Positions 56,912-64,000 of a stretch of DNA of 64,000 bases are shown here, piece after piece (within the stretch, counting starts at the first letter, position 1; the number at the start of each line of letters is the position of its first letter). Origin of the DNA: Salipiger abyssi (lineage in GTDB: Bacteria > Pseudomonadota > Alphaproteobacteria > Rhodobacterales > Rhodobacteraceae); NCBI RefSeq assembly GCF_001975705.1, contig NZ_CP015093.1, positions 3,976,501 through 4,040,500 of the forward strand. The letters are read 5' to 3'. Under the pieces are notes generated by a model that was given only the letters and a program-made list of their open reading frames with translations, was not told the DNA's origin and made no database searches. The position numbers and the translations under genes are program-made.

Positions 56912-58135
56912 TCAGGCGCTCAGCTCCTGCCGATTCAGCGCGCAATGCGACCACAGCGCGTCGAGCGCGCGGATCAGCGTGTCCATCTCGTCGGGGCCGT
57001 GCACCGGCGAGGGCGTAAAGCGCAGACGCTCGGTGCCGCGCGGCACGGTGGGGAAGTTGATCGGCTGCACATAGATGCCGTAGCCGTCGAGCAGCATGTC
57101 CGAAAGCTGCTTGGTATGCACCGGATCGCCGACGATCACCGGCACGATATGGCTGCCATGGTCGATGATCGGCAGGCCCATGCCCTTGAGCCGGGTCTTG
57201 AGGATGCGGGCCTGGGTCTGGTGCTGGTCGCGCAGCGCCTGATCGGTCTTGAGATGCGCGATGGAGGCCGCCGCCCCCGCCGCAACCGCCGGCGGGATCG
57301 AGGTGGTAAAGATAAAGCCCGGCGCATAAGAGCGGATCGCGTCGCACATCTTGTCGCTGGCGGCGATATAGCCGCCGAACACGCCGAAGGCCTTGCCCAG
57401 CGTGCCGTTGATGATGTCGATGCGATGCGCCAGCCGGTCGCGCTCGGCCACGCCGCCGCCGCGCGGGCCATACATGCCGACCGCGTGCACCTCGTCGAGA
57501 TAGGTCAGCGCGTTGAACTCGTCGGCGAGATCGCAGATCTCGGCAATCGGGCCGAAATCGCCATCCATCGAATAGACCGATTCAAAGGCGATGAGCTTGG
57601 GCGTCGCCGGATCGTCGGCCTCCAGCAGCTCGCGCAGATGCGCCAGATCGTTGTGCCGGAAGATGCGCTTGGCGCCGCCATTGCGCTTGATCCCCTCGAT
57701 CATCGAGGCGTGGTTCAGCTCGTCGGAATAGATGATGAGCCCGGGGAACAGCTTGGGCAGGGTCGAGAGCGTCGCGTCGTTGGCGATATAGGCCGAGGAA
57801 AAGACCAGCGCCGCATCCTTGCCGTGCAGATCGGCGAGCTCCGCCTCCAGCCGCTTGTGATAGACCGTGGTGCCCGAGATGTTGCGCGTGCCGCCCGAGC
57901 CGGCGCCGGTGGCGTCGATGGCCTCGTGCATCGCGGCGAGCACCGCCGGGTGCTGGCCCATGCCGAGGTAATCATTGCCACACCAGACGGTGATCGGCTG
58001 TTCGCTGCCATCCGCCTTGCGCCAGGTGGCGTGGGGAAACTGACCGTTCTTCCGCTCGATGTCGATAAAGGTGCGGTAACGCCCCTCTTCATGCAGGCGG
58101 TTCAGGGCGTCGTCGAGCTTCGCGGTGTAGTCCAC
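56912..58135 (-). CDS. hemA: 5-aminolevulinate synthase
   Basis: This PLP enzyme condenses glycine with succinyl-CoA to start heme (and, if present, bacteriochlorophyll) synthesis. The 407-residue length and the text [28 protein letters not shown] match the Rhodobacter HemA closely. [41 protein letters not shown], and [12 protein letters not shown] with the cofactor lysine are all present. The start is GTG at 58135 with GGAGGAG six bases upstream; the ATG at 58153 precedes this ribosome site. An FNR box lies 150 bases upstream. Confidence 0.96.
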   Translation of the reverse strand: MDYTAKLDDALNRLHEEGRYRTFIDIERKNGQFPHATWRKADGSEQPITVWCGNDYLGMGQHPAVLAAMHEAIDATGAGSGGTRNISGTTVYHKRLEAELADLHGKDAALVFSSAYIANDATLSTLPKLFPGLIIYSDELNHASMIEGIKRNGGAKRIFRHNDLAHLRELLEADDPATPKLIAFESVYSMDGDFGPIAEICDLADEFNALTYLDEVHAVGMYGPRGGGVAERDRLAHRIDIINGTLGKAFGVFGGYIAASDKMCDAIRSYAPGFIFTTSIPPAVAAGAAASIAHLKTDQALRDQHQTQARILKTRLKGMGLPIIDHGSHIVPVIVGDPVHTKQLSDMLLDGYGIYVQPINFPTVPRGTERLRFTPSPVHGPDEMDTLIRALDALWSHCALNRQELSA

Positions 58136-58166
58136 CGTGGTCTCCTCCTTCATCTTAGGGCCACGT

Positions 58167-58234
58167 CGTTATCCATGCTGCGCGGCCTCTTTGCGGCTGT
58201 ACACAACCGCATTCAGGTTCGTGAATGGATAACG
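58167..58234. promoter_or_regulatory. Long-range inverted repeat upstream of hemA
   Basis: CGTTATCCAT (58167-58176) and ATGGATAACG (58225-58234) are exact ten-base complements separated by 48 bases, in the hemA leader or promoter. They may be two sites for one dimeric regulator that loops DNA, or a hairpin in the message. Confidence 0.45.
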
Positions 58235-58284
58235 TTCACATCTCTTTCTGTCCACGGTTTAGAAAGAGACTAAGAGTCGCGGCC

Positions 58285-58298
58285 TTGATTTGTATCAA
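58285..58298. promoter_or_regulatory. FNR-type box between hemA and the SMR-type gene
   Basis: TTGATTTGTATCAA is a perfect FNR/FnrL match (TTGAT-N4-ATCAA). Its centre is 156 bases from the hemA GTG and 149 bases from the start of the plus-strand gene, so it could act on either. FnrL is known to control hemA in Rhodobacter sphaeroides, and hemA is the more likely target. Confidence 0.75.
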
Positions 58299-58439
58299 GA
58301 CTTTTGGGTCATAAGCGCGGGTCGGGTTTCCCATACTCGTCAGACGCCGCCGATAGGCGCATCGTCCCACCATTGCTTTTTTCCATTCCGGCCGCCGCGT
58401 TCGGGCGGCCCTGCTTTCGCGTTTTATCAGGTTGTCCGG

Positions 58440-58769
58440 ATGTCGGCATTCATCGTCTCACTGCCCCCCGCCCCGTTTCTCGTTCTCGGCACCGCCGCCG
58501 GCTACGCGCTTGCCACCATCGGCATGAAATTTGCCTCGCAAGGCCAGAGCCTGCCGGGTATCGTATTGACCGCGCTCGGCTTTCTCATCGCCTTTCTGTC
58601 CGAAATCTGGCTGATGCGCCAGGCCGAACTGCCGGTGATCTACATCGCGATCATCGCGGTGGAAACCCTCATGGTGCTGCTCTACGCCGCCTGGATCGGC
58701 GAGGGGCCGAGCCTGAAACAGGCGCTTGGCGCGGGCATAGTGCTGGCCGGGCTGGTGGTGGCCGGCTGA
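58440..58769 (+). CDS. Small multidrug resistance (SMR)-like membrane transporter
   Basis: The 109-residue product has four transmembrane helices (LVLGTAAGYALATIGMKFASQG, GIVLTALGFLIAFLSEIWLMRQ, VIYIAIIAVETLMVLLYAAWIG, LGAGIVLAGLVVAG). Size and layout fit SMR/EmrE-type or related small DMT transporters. The conserved EmrE glutamate of helix 1 is absent; a glutamate stands in helix 2, so function may differ. The start ATG at 58440 has only a weak ribosome site. Confidence 0.7.
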   Translation: MSAFIVSLPPAPFLVLGTAAGYALATIGMKFASQGQSLPGIVLTALGFLIAFLSEIWLMRQAELPVIYIAIIAVETLMVLLYAAWIGEGPSLKQALGAGIVLAGLVVAG

Positions 58770-58843
58770 CGCCCGGGCGGTCTGGACAGCGGGGCGCGCG
58801 CTGCTAGGGTCGCGGCAGATTTTCCCGCTACAGGAGCCCGCCC

Positions 58844-60217
58844 ATGTCTCTCGACGCCGTTCTCGCCCGTATCGACACCGATCTGCCCGCCGCGACCGAC
58901 CGGCTGCTCGAGCTGCTGCGAATCCCCTCGATCTCGACCGACCCCGCCTACAAGGCCGAATGCGACCGCGCCGCCGACTGGCTGGTGGCGGATCTGCAAT
59001 CGCTGGGCGTGACGGTCGAAAAGCGCCCCACCCCCGGCCATCCGATGGTGGTGGGCCATGTGGACGGCGACGGCCCGCATATCCTGTTCTACGGCCATTA
59101 TGACGTCCAGCCGGTCGATCCGCTGGAGCTCTGGAACCGCGACCCGTTCGATCCCGCCATCGAGGAGACGCCCAAGGGCAAGGTGATCCGCGGCCGCGGC
59201 GCGGCGGATGACAAGGGCCAGCTCATGACCTTCATCGAGGCCTGCCGGGCGTGGAAGGCCGAATATGGCGGCCTGCCCTGCAAGATCACCTTCTTCCTTG
59301 AGGGCGAGGAGGAAAGCGGCTCGCCCTCGCTGGTGCCCTTCATGAAGGAGAACGCCGAAGAGCTGAAAGCCGATCTCGCGCTGATCTGCGACACCGGTCT
59401 GTTTCAGTCCAGGACGCCGGCGATCATGACCATGCTGCGTGGTCTGCTGGGCGAAGAGCTGACGATCACCGGCCCCGACAAGGATCTGCATTCGGGCATG
59501 TATGGCGGCATCGCCATCAACCCCGCCCGCGTGCTGACGCGCATCCTCGGCAATCTCTTCGACGATCACGGCGTCATTCAGGTGCCAGAACTTTACGAGG
59601 GCGTGCCGGAGCTCTCGCCCGAGCTGAAGGCGCAATGGCAGGGGCTGGGCTTTGACTCCGAGGCCTTCCTGAAGGATGTCGGCCTCTCGGTGCCGGCGGG
59701 CGAGGACAGCGTCACGCCGCTGGAGATGATCTGGGCGCGGCCCACCGCCGAGATCAACGGCATCTGGGGCGGCTATACCGGCGACGGGTTCAAGACCGTG
59801 CTGCCCAGCCAGGCCCATGCCAAGATCAGCTTCCGCCTCGTGGGCACGCAGGATCCGGAAGCGATCCGCAGGAACTTCCGCGCCTGGGTCGAGGCCCAGC
59901 TGCCCGCCGACTGCAAGATCGCGTGGAAGGATCACAGCTGCTCGCCCGCCTCGCAGATGTCGACCGAGCATCCGGTGTTCGAGGCGGCGCGCATGGCGCT
60001 ATCTGACGAATGGCCGGACCCGGCGGCCTATGCCGGCTGCGGCGGCTCGATCCCCATCGCGGGCTATTTCAAGTCGATCCTGGGCATGGACGCGATGCTC
60101 GTGGGCTGGGGCAAGGATGACGACCAGATCCACTCGCCCAACGAGAAATACGACATGGAAAGCTATCACAAGGGCATCCGCAGCTGGGCGCGCATCCTTT
60201 CCGCGATGACCGCCTGA
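58844..60217 (+). CDS. M20 family dipeptidase
   Basis: The 457-residue zinc peptidase has the M20 metal-binding motifs YGHYDVQPVD, GRGAADDKGQ and EGEEESGSPS, then a dimerisation domain (FKTVLPSQAHAKISFRLVG) and CGGSIPIAG. It resembles dipeptidases annotated as M20/DapE-like and probably cleaves dipeptides or N-acyl amino acids. It follows the SMR-type gene by 74 bases in the same direction, and a strong hairpin follows it. Confidence 0.93.
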   Translation: MSLDAVLARIDTDLPAATDRLLELLRIPSISTDPAYKAECDRAADWLVADLQSLGVTVEKRPTPGHPMVVGHVDGDGPHILFYGHYDVQPVDPLELWNRDPFDPAIEETPKGKVIRGRGAADDKGQLMTFIEACRAWKAEYGGLPCKITFFLEGEEESGSPSLVPFMKENAEELKADLALICDTGLFQSRTPAIMTMLRGLLGEELTITGPDKDLHSGMYGGIAINPARVLTRILGNLFDDHGVIQVPELYEGVPELSPELKAQWQGLGFDSEAFLKDVGLSVPAGEDSVTPLEMIWARPTAEINGIWGGYTGDGFKTVLPSQAHAKISFRLVGTQDPEAIRRNFRAWVEAQLPADCKIAWKDHSCSPASQMSTEHPVFEAARMALSDEWPDPAAYAGCGGSIPIAGYFKSILGMDAMLVGWGKDDDQIHSPNEKYDMESYHKGIRSWARILSAMTA

Positions 60218-60237
60218 GCGCAGAGGCTGATCCGGGA

Positions 60238-60274
60238 CGGTCACGGCATGCACGCAGCGCGTGTGCCGTGACCG
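60238..60274 (+). terminator. Hairpin after the M20 peptidase gene
   Basis: CGGTCACGGCA and TGCCGTGACCG form an eleven-base-pair stem with a 15-base loop, 20 bases after the stop codon. No T run follows, so it is a probable but not ideal terminator. Confidence 0.6.
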
Positions 60275-60636
60275 CCCAAGTCAGATATGCCGCGCAAACC
60301 GCGCTTGCGCCCCTGCTCCCGCACTGGCGCCAAAAGCGCCGCGCAGCCCCTGCGCGTCACCGGCACGACAGGTTTTCCACATGCGAAAGGTGACCCAACG
60401 TCATAGTTTTTCAGACTTTTCAATCCGTCCTTCCGTGAGCGGATTTTCCGCCCAAAAATTAGGATTTCGCTCAAATTACCCCTCTGAAGCCGCTGCCAAG
60501 ACGCATTCGCCACATGAATTCGCCACATTCCGCCGTTAACACTTTTTGTATGACAAACGGGAATAGCCAAACCGAACGGTCGGCCCTAGCGATCTCGCGA
60601 TGCAACCAGAAGCCGTAACGGTCAGGGACTGAGGCA
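60275..60636. other. Intergenic region before the 60637 gene
   Basis: This 362-bp stretch is AT-richer than its surroundings (around 60400-60600) and holds no recognisable gene. AACCGAACGGTCGG at about 60570-60583 is a small inverted repeat (CCGA-ACGG-TCGG) that may belong to a promoter or operator. No clear promoter hexamers were identified. Confidence 0.45.
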
Positions 60637-61176
60637 ATGAGGAAATACGCTTTCCGCAAGATGACGCGGGACGATTTCAACACCCGCGTGAAGCGGCTCG
60701 ACCCCCAGTATTTCCAGCATGGCGATACCAAGCCGGTAGCGACCTGCAGGGCAACCGCGCACCCTTATCTGTGCCTGCTGCTGGGCTTCGGCTGGGCCTA
60801 TCTGATCTTTGCCATCGCAGGCAAACGCAGCCTCATCGAGACCAGCCTGATGCGCGGCAGCATCCCCGTTCAGTATCATGACTATATCTTCTACGCGCTG
60901 GCGGCGCTGCTGGCGGTTTCCGCCGTGATGCTGGCCATACACGTTCTGCGCTATGTCTGCCTGCGCCGGGGCCGCCCGGGGCGGAGCAATTCCGGCGGAC
61001 TGCTGGTTGGTGCGGCGGCCGCGGCAGCGCTCGCCTACATGCCCTCCAGCGTGCTCGAGGCCGGGTTCGGCCTGCTCGACGACAACTCCAAGACCTTCAT
61101 CATGGCGACCTCGCAAGGCGTGCGCGAGGCGATGCCCGCCGAGCTGACCTCCGTCGCCTTCATCGTCACCGACTGA
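60637..61176 (+). CDS. Hypothetical membrane protein
   Basis: The 179-residue product has three likely membrane helices (YLCLLLGFGWAYLIFAIAG, YIFYALAALLAVSAVMLAIHVL and a glycine/alanine-rich GLLVGAAAAAALAYMP) and a basic N terminus with KMTRDDFNTRVKRLDPQYF. I do not recognise a family. The weak ribosome site and the AT-rich leader suggest a separate transcription unit. The last 30 residues are soluble. Confidence 0.6.
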   Translation: MRKYAFRKMTRDDFNTRVKRLDPQYFQHGDTKPVATCRATAHPYLCLLLGFGWAYLIFAIAGKRSLIETSLMRGSIPVQYHDYIFYALAALLAVSAVMLAIHVLRYVCLRRGRPGRSNSGGLLVGAAAAAALAYMPSSVLEAGFGLLDDNSKTFIMATSQGVREAMPAELTSVAFIVTD

Positions 61177-61222
61177 ATCGCGCCGCTTGACGCCCCCGGC
61201 GCGCCGCGCTTCCCTGCCCGGC

Positions 61223-62128
61223 ATGAGCCAGACGCATGACACGCCCCTCAGGGCCGATATCAATGACACGCCCCTCAGGGCCGATATCAACGGACAGAGC
61301 ATCGCCTACGAGATCGCGGGCCGCGGCCCGCCGCTCCTGCTGCTGCACGGCTATCCGCAATGCCGCGCGCTCTGGCGCCCGCTGATCCCGGCGCTTTCCG
61401 ACGCCTTCACCGTGATCGCCGCCGATCTGCGCGGCTATGGCGACAGCTCCATGCCCGAGACGATGGAGGCGATGAGCTTTCGCAATATGGGCGCCGACAT
61501 GCTGGCGCTGATGGATCATCTGGGCTTTGACCGGTTTCACCTCGCCGGGCACGACCGTGGCGCGCGGGTGAGCCACCGGCTGGCGCTGGATGCGCCGGAA
61601 CGCCTGCTCGCGGTGACCCTGATGGATATCGTGCCCACGCATCACCTGCTCTCGCATTGCACGCAGGAGGTGGCGCGGGCCTATTACCACTGGTTCTTTC
61701 TCGCCCAGCCCGCGCCCTTCCCCGAAACCCTGATCGGCCACGATCCGCAGACCTATTTCGAGCGCTGCCTGCTGGGGTTCGGCAAGGCGGCGCTGACGGA
61801 TTTCGCGCCCGGGCCGCTGGCGGAATACCGCCGCGCCTGGGCGCAGCCCGGGGCGATCCGCGCCGGCTGCAACGATTACCGCGCCGCCATCGACGTGGAT
61901 TTTCACCACGACGCCGCCGACCTGCACCGCCGCGTGGCATGCCCCGCCCAGGTACTCTACGGTGCCGAGGGCGCCATGGCGCGGCTGATGGATGTGCCCG
62001 CGACCTGGGCCGAGCGGCTGGAACATATGCAGGCGCGCGCGATCCCAGGCGGGCATTTCTTTCCCGACCAGTCGCCGAAAGAGACCGCGCAGGCGCTGCG
62101 GAGCTTCCATCTCGCCCACGCCGGCTAG
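61223..62128 (+). CDS. Alpha/beta hydrolase with a duplicated N-terminal segment
   Basis: The 301-residue product has the alpha/beta hydrolase core: LLLLHGYPQCRALWRPL, DLRGYGDSSMP, and LAGHDRGARVSHRLAL with Asp as the expected nucleophile in a GHDRG motif, as in haloacetate dehalogenases and epoxide hydrolases. The catalytic His is probably in GGHFFPDQSP. The first 20 residues contain DTPLRADIN twice, from a perfect 27-bp tandem repeat. The start ATG at 61223 has no good ribosome site, so the true start could differ. Confidence 0.82.
   Translation: MSQTHDTPLRADINDTPLRADINGQSIAYEIAGRGPPLLLLHGYPQCRALWRPLIPALSDAFTVIAADLRGYGDSSMPETMEAMSFRNMGADMLALMDHLGFDRFHLAGHDRGARVSHRLALDAPERLLAVTLMDIVPTHHLLSHCTQEVARAYYHWFFLAQPAPFPETLIGHDPQTYFERCLLGFGKAALTDFAPGPLAEYRRAWAQPGAIRAGCNDYRAAIDVDFHHDAADLHRRVACPAQVLYGAEGAMARLMDVPATWAERLEHMQARAIPGGHFFPDQSPKETAQALRSFHLAHAG
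61236..61289 (+). repeat. Perfect 27-bp tandem duplication in the hydrolase gene
   Basis: Positions 61236-61262 are repeated without change at 61263-61289. The unit is in frame and adds nine residues (DTPLRADIN) near the protein N terminus. Being exact, it looks recent. Confidence 0.95.
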
Positions 62129-62192
62129 ACCCGCCGCTTGTGCCGCGCCGCGCCGCGTCCTATCTCTGCGCCCACGGCAAGGAGAGCGAGAA

Positions 62193-63125
62193 GTGGCGAA
62201 GGGCGAGGAGAAGGCACGGGGCGGCTGGGGCGACTGGATCTCGGACCGGGTGCTGCGCGGGCTGATCCGGCTGGCGCTCGCCCTGCCCCATCGCACGCGG
62301 CTGCGCCTGATGGGCTGGGCGGTGCGCCGGGTCATCGCGCCGCTGGCGGGCTACCGCAAGCGCGCCATGGACAACCTCGCCCATGTCTGGCCCGAGATGC
62401 CCGAGGCCGAGCGCCGCGCCATCGCCGACCGCGTGGCCGAGAATGCCGGGCGCACGATGATCGAGAATTACGACGTCAAAGGCCTGCTGGCGCGGATGCA
62501 ACACGCGCCGGTCACCGGCGACGGCCTGCCCGAGATCGAGCGCGCCCGCGCCGAGGGCCGCCCGGTGCTTTTCGTCACCGGCCATTACGGCAATTTCGAA
62601 GCTCCGCGCGCCGCGCTGGTGGCGCGCGGCTGGCGCATCGGCGGGCTTTACCGGCCCATGGCCAACCCGTTCTTCAACGAGCATTACGCCGCCAATATGC
62701 ATGCGCTCTCCGACCCGGTCTTCGAACAGGGGCGGCGCGGCACCATGGGGCTTTTGAAGCATATCCGCGGCGGCGGCATGGGCGTGCTGCTCTTCGATGT
62801 CTACAGCAGCGATGGCGCCCCCATCGACTTTCTCGGTCAGCCCGCACCGACCCTGACATCGGCCGCCGAGATCGCGCTCAAGACAGATGCGCTCTTCGTG
62901 CCCTTCTTCGGCATCCGCCGCGCCGATGGCGTCTCCTTCGACGCGGTGTTCGAGGCGCCGATCCCGCATGGCGATCCGGTAGAGATGATGAAGGAGGCGA
63001 CGCGGCGGCTGGAGGCGCGCATCGCCGAGGATCCCGGCCAGTGGTTCTGGATTCACCGCCGCTGGAAACCCAGGCGGCAGGCCCGGCGTCAGCGCAAGCG
63101 CGCGGCGGCGAGGATGGGGCCGTAA
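62193..63125 (+). CDS. Lipid A lauroyl-type acyltransferase (LpxL/HtrB family)
   Basis: The 310-residue product adds a secondary acyl chain to lipid A at the inner membrane. The catalytic HX4(D/E) motif is HYGNFE in VTGHYGNFEAPRAAL, and the second block is RRGTMGLLKHIRGGGMGVLLFD. The start is GTG at 62193 with AAGGAG eight bases upstream; the frame further upstream overlaps the hydrolase gene. Its 3' end overlaps the convergent DUF1223 gene by 37 bases. Confidence 0.91.
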   Translation: MAKGEEKARGGWGDWISDRVLRGLIRLALALPHRTRLRLMGWAVRRVIAPLAGYRKRAMDNLAHVWPEMPEAERRAIADRVAENAGRTMIENYDVKGLLARMQHAPVTGDGLPEIERARAEGRPVLFVTGHYGNFEAPRAALVARGWRIGGLYRPMANPFFNEHYAANMHALSDPVFEQGRRGTMGLLKHIRGGGMGVLLFDVYSSDGAPIDFLGQPAPTLTSAAEIALKTDALFVPFFGIRRADGVSFDAVFEAPIPHGDPVEMMKEATRRLEARIAEDPGQWFWIHRRWKPRRQARRQRKRAAARMGP

Positions 63126-63787
63126 CCCTCTTCCTGAAGCATCACCACAACCGGATCATCGCCCTCGACCGGCACATCCATTTCGAGTGGTTCGGCGCCG
63201 TCCCAGCGGCCCAGGAACTCCCAGCCATGGGCGATATGGGTATAGGTGACCGAACGGCCCGCATTCTCGCCGTCGAGGATCTCGACCCGGGTCTGCGGCG
63301 TGTAGCGCACCAGATGCACCAGCGTCGCCGGCAGCGCCGCCAGCGGCTCCGCCCGGATCTCCAGCGTATCGCCCTCGCGCAGCAGGCTCAGCCGCGCCAG
63401 CGCCGGTTTGGCGGCCGCGTGGTTGATCGCGTCAACCACCTTCATCGGGCGCGAGCCCACCACATCGTAGCGCCCGCCGATCACCATCTGCGGCGTGTAG
63501 ATCGAGCGCCGCCCGGCGGCACGGGCATAGCCCTTCTGCCGCTTGGTGAAATCCGGATCGGCAAAGGCGTCGGGCCAGCCGATATAATCCCAGTAATCCA
63601 CATGCAGCGCCAGCGGGATCACGTTGGCATGCTCGCCGAGCTCGGCCAGCACCGCGTCCGCCGGCGGGCAGGACGAACAGCCCTGCGAGGTGAAGAGCTC
63701 CACCACAACCGGTGCGTCCTCTGCCCGCGCTGCCGCGCCGGAAAGCGCGATACTCAGCCCTGCGATCCAGTAGGTGAGTCGGTTCAT
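63089..63787 (-). CDS. DUF1223 domain protein, thioredoxin-like
   Basis: The 232-residue exported protein has a signal peptide (cleaved near AARA) and starts with VVVELFTSQGCSSCPPADAVL, a CXXC motif in a thioredoxin-like fold. Then come HVDYWDYIGWPDAFADP and YTPQMVIGGRYDVVGS, typical of DUF1223. Function is unknown; a redox role is possible. The ATG at 63787 (MNRLTYWIAG) follows an open upstream frame that lacks a signal peptide. Confidence 0.9.
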   Translation of the reverse strand: MNRLTYWIAGLSIALSGAAARAEDAPVVVELFTSQGCSSCPPADAVLAELGEHANVIPLALHVDYWDYIGWPDAFADPDFTKRQKGYARAAGRRSIYTPQMVIGGRYDVVGSRPMKVVDAINHAAAKPALARLSLLREGDTLEIRAEPLAALPATLVHLVRYTPQTRVEILDGENAGRSVTYTHIAHGWEFLGRWDGAEPLEMDVPVEGDDPVVVMLQEEGYGPILAAARLR

Positions 63788-63903
63788 GTGCGGTGAAATC
63801 CCTGTCTGTGTCCCCTTTCCGGGGTAGCGAAGCGCGCCTGAAATAACCAATCAAGGTTTTGCGAGAGGCGGTGAAGCTTTGCAGATGCGGCATAAGCGCC
63901 ATT

Positions 63904-63927
63904 TTTTGTATTCTACGGTATACAAAA
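63904..63927. promoter_or_regulatory. Inverted repeat near the right edge, possible GntR-type operator
   Basis: TTTTGTAT and ATACAAAA are exact eight-base complements around TCTACGGT in the AT-rich gap after the DUF1223 start codon. TTGTAT..ATACAA sites of this kind are typical of GntR (FCD) regulators. The gene it would serve starts beyond or at the right edge; an ATG at 63958 (MGQNARQ) cannot be judged from 43 bases. Confidence 0.45.
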
Positions 63928-64000
63928 CCGCGCATCCCCCTTGCACGAGCGCGGCCCATGGGGCAGAACGCGAGGCAAGCGAACCCTTTTCTCCAGTCCT

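Noticed and set aside
61236..61289. CRISPR-like direct repeat.
   Set aside because: There are only two units, directly abutting, in frame inside a coding region, without spacers or cas genes.
63958..64000. ATG at 63958 as the start of a new plus-strand gene.
   Set aside because: Only 14 codons are visible, no good ribosome site precedes it, and the sequence ends before any family could be recognised.

Overview
The window is a GC-rich alphaproteobacterial chromosome segment. It most likely comes from a Rhodobacteraceae (Roseobacter-group) bacterium. Supporting signs are the NuoE with a long C-terminal tail, a 407-residue HemA with a GTG start, a DksA with a single cysteine, FNR-type boxes upstream of ompW and hemA, and TRAP transport genes. 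Most genes are core metabolic or housekeeping genes. No rRNA, tRNA, insertion sequence, prophage or CRISPR array was recognised.

Layout. Positions 1-4226 (minus) hold the start of the complex I operon, nuoA-B-C-D, then a small lipoprotein, then nuoE, which runs off the left edge. Positions 4461-15024 form a leucine/isovalerate degradation cluster: ivd, an acyl-CoA synthetase, mccB, an ASCH protein, mccA, a GST-like protein, liuE, liuC and a small membrane protein, mostly tightly coupled. An oppositely oriented ompW with a perfect FNR box is inserted after ivd. Positions 15158-24346 hold mixed single genes: a flavin-binding stress protein, creA, a FAD monooxygenase, dksA, a MoxR ATPase, an orphan iron-type ABC ATPase, an unusual pyruvate kinase-like protein, and a PIN protein coupled to an rRNA methyltransferase. 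edd follows at 24590-26395 behind a LacI-type operator.

Positions 26703-33516 hold a TRAP transporter (dctP-dctQ-dctM) with a greatly enlarged DctM, transcribed divergently from a Cache-domain sensor kinase and a LuxR-type response regulator. Positions 34012-38383 hold the branched-chain amino acid operon: promoter, a 15-codon leader peptide with five consecutive Leu/Val/Ile codons, an attenuator, ilvI, a TPR-sulfotransferase gene inserted in the operon, and ilvH. Positions 38405-43555 carry several regulators (XRE, LysR, GAF-Fis), a SnoaL-like protein, a membrane protein and glyoxalase I.

Positions 43647-56557 are housekeeping and envelope genes: prfB, PBP1A, an amidase, an aminotransferase, a BepA-like protease, a DsbA-like protein, a histidine kinase, ispG and a RodZ-like protein with a duplicated C-terminal domain. 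hemA (56912-58135) has a strong terminator and a divergent upstream region with an FNR box. The right end has a small multidrug-type transporter, an M20 peptidase, a hydrolase with an internal 27-bp tandem duplication, a lipid A acyltransferase and a DUF1223 protein.

The most interesting observations are the ilvIH attenuator, the sulfotransferase inside the ilvIH operon, the oversized TRAP permease next to its likely sensor system, the pyruvate kinase-like protein without a C-domain, and two short repeat families in intergenic DNA.
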